6,286 bases of DNA from Leptotrichiaceae bacterium (GTDB lineage: Bacteria > Fusobacteriota > Fusobacteriia > Fusobacteriales > Leptotrichiaceae): assembly GCA_030532815.1 (NCBI GenBank), contig JAUNKI010000117.1:1-6286 (forward strand), read 5' to 3'. The notes beneath the pieces are model-generated. The model made no database searches, was not told the DNA's origin, and saw only the letters and a list, made by a program, of their open reading frames with translations. This document shows, piece by piece, positions 6,157-6,286 of this stretch. The stretch's first letter is position 1. Each line of letters starts with the position of its first letter. The position numbers and the translations under genes were made by a program.

Positions 6157-6286
6157 TTTTCCTCGCATTTGATATCCATCTGTTTAATGTGGACATTCCT
6201 ATTCCCAATGTCTTTGACACTTCTTTTACTGATTGTTCGCTTCTTTCGTAATGTTCTACTGCCTGTTGTTTAAATTCTTGAGTAAA
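6140..6286 (-). mobile_element. IS3-type transposase OrfA fragment, truncated
   Basis: From the right edge the minus strand reads FTQEFKQQAVEHYERSEQSV and KEVSKTLGIGMSTLNRWISN, then ARKNEINF and a stop at 6142-6140 (48 residues visible). The first part is a typical helix-turn-helix N-terminus of the IS3-family OrfA (HTH_Tnp_1/transposase 8 type), which binds the element ends. Family members normally continue for some 40-50 residues after the RWISNARKNE region with a coiled coil and then a -1 frameshift into OrfB with a DDE domain. Neither is present. Homology appears to stop near 6155, so this is a remnant whose start lies beyond the window. It should be inactive by itself, and its break point adjoins the broken toxin-like frame. 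Confidence 0.8.

Noticed and set aside
1..6286. CRISPR array, tRNA or rRNA genes
   Set aside because: No regularly spaced direct repeats and no tRNA or rRNA signature were seen on either strand.

Overview
The window looks like chromosomal DNA from a member of the Fusobacteria, most likely Leptotrichia or a close relative. The grounds are the low GC content, the A-rich codon use, purine-rich Shine-Dalgarno sites, and a UvrB and an Exo VII large subunit that resemble remembered fusobacterial proteins. No database search was possible, so the genus is an inference.

Layout. Positions 1-480 (minus strand) hold the N-terminal 160 codons of a patatin-like phospholipase that runs off the left edge. 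Positions 481-996 are a gene-free, AT-rich divergent spacer with an extended -10 promoter at each end. Positions 997-2970 encode UvrB, the damage-verification helicase of nucleotide excision repair. After a 132-base gap, three closely spaced plus-strand genes follow: an ArsC/Spx-family thioredoxin-fold protein (3103-3459), the large subunit of exonuclease VII (xseA, 3493-4833) and a deoxycytidylate deaminase (4848-5333). The gaps are only 33 and 14 bases, so these three are probably one operon. Together with uvrB this is a housekeeping block for DNA repair and nucleotide metabolism.

From 5334 the character changes. First comes a short sequence of about 57% GC (5351-5420) containing a perfect 8-bp hairpin, in surroundings of roughly 20% GC. 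Then, on the minus strand, come a truncated IS3-type transposase OrfA (6140-6286), a broken reading frame with a Gly-rich segment and a Lys-rich tail (5843-6156), and an intact 134-residue protein with two C-terminal membrane segments (5446-5850). The broken frame and the membrane protein overlap by eight bases (ATGACTAA). This looks like an accessory segment, possibly a displaced remnant of a secreted-toxin C-terminus with its immunity-type partner. That functional reading rests on gene arrangement and composition only.

The conserved genes are ordinary members of known families. The part most worth a second look is 5334-6286.
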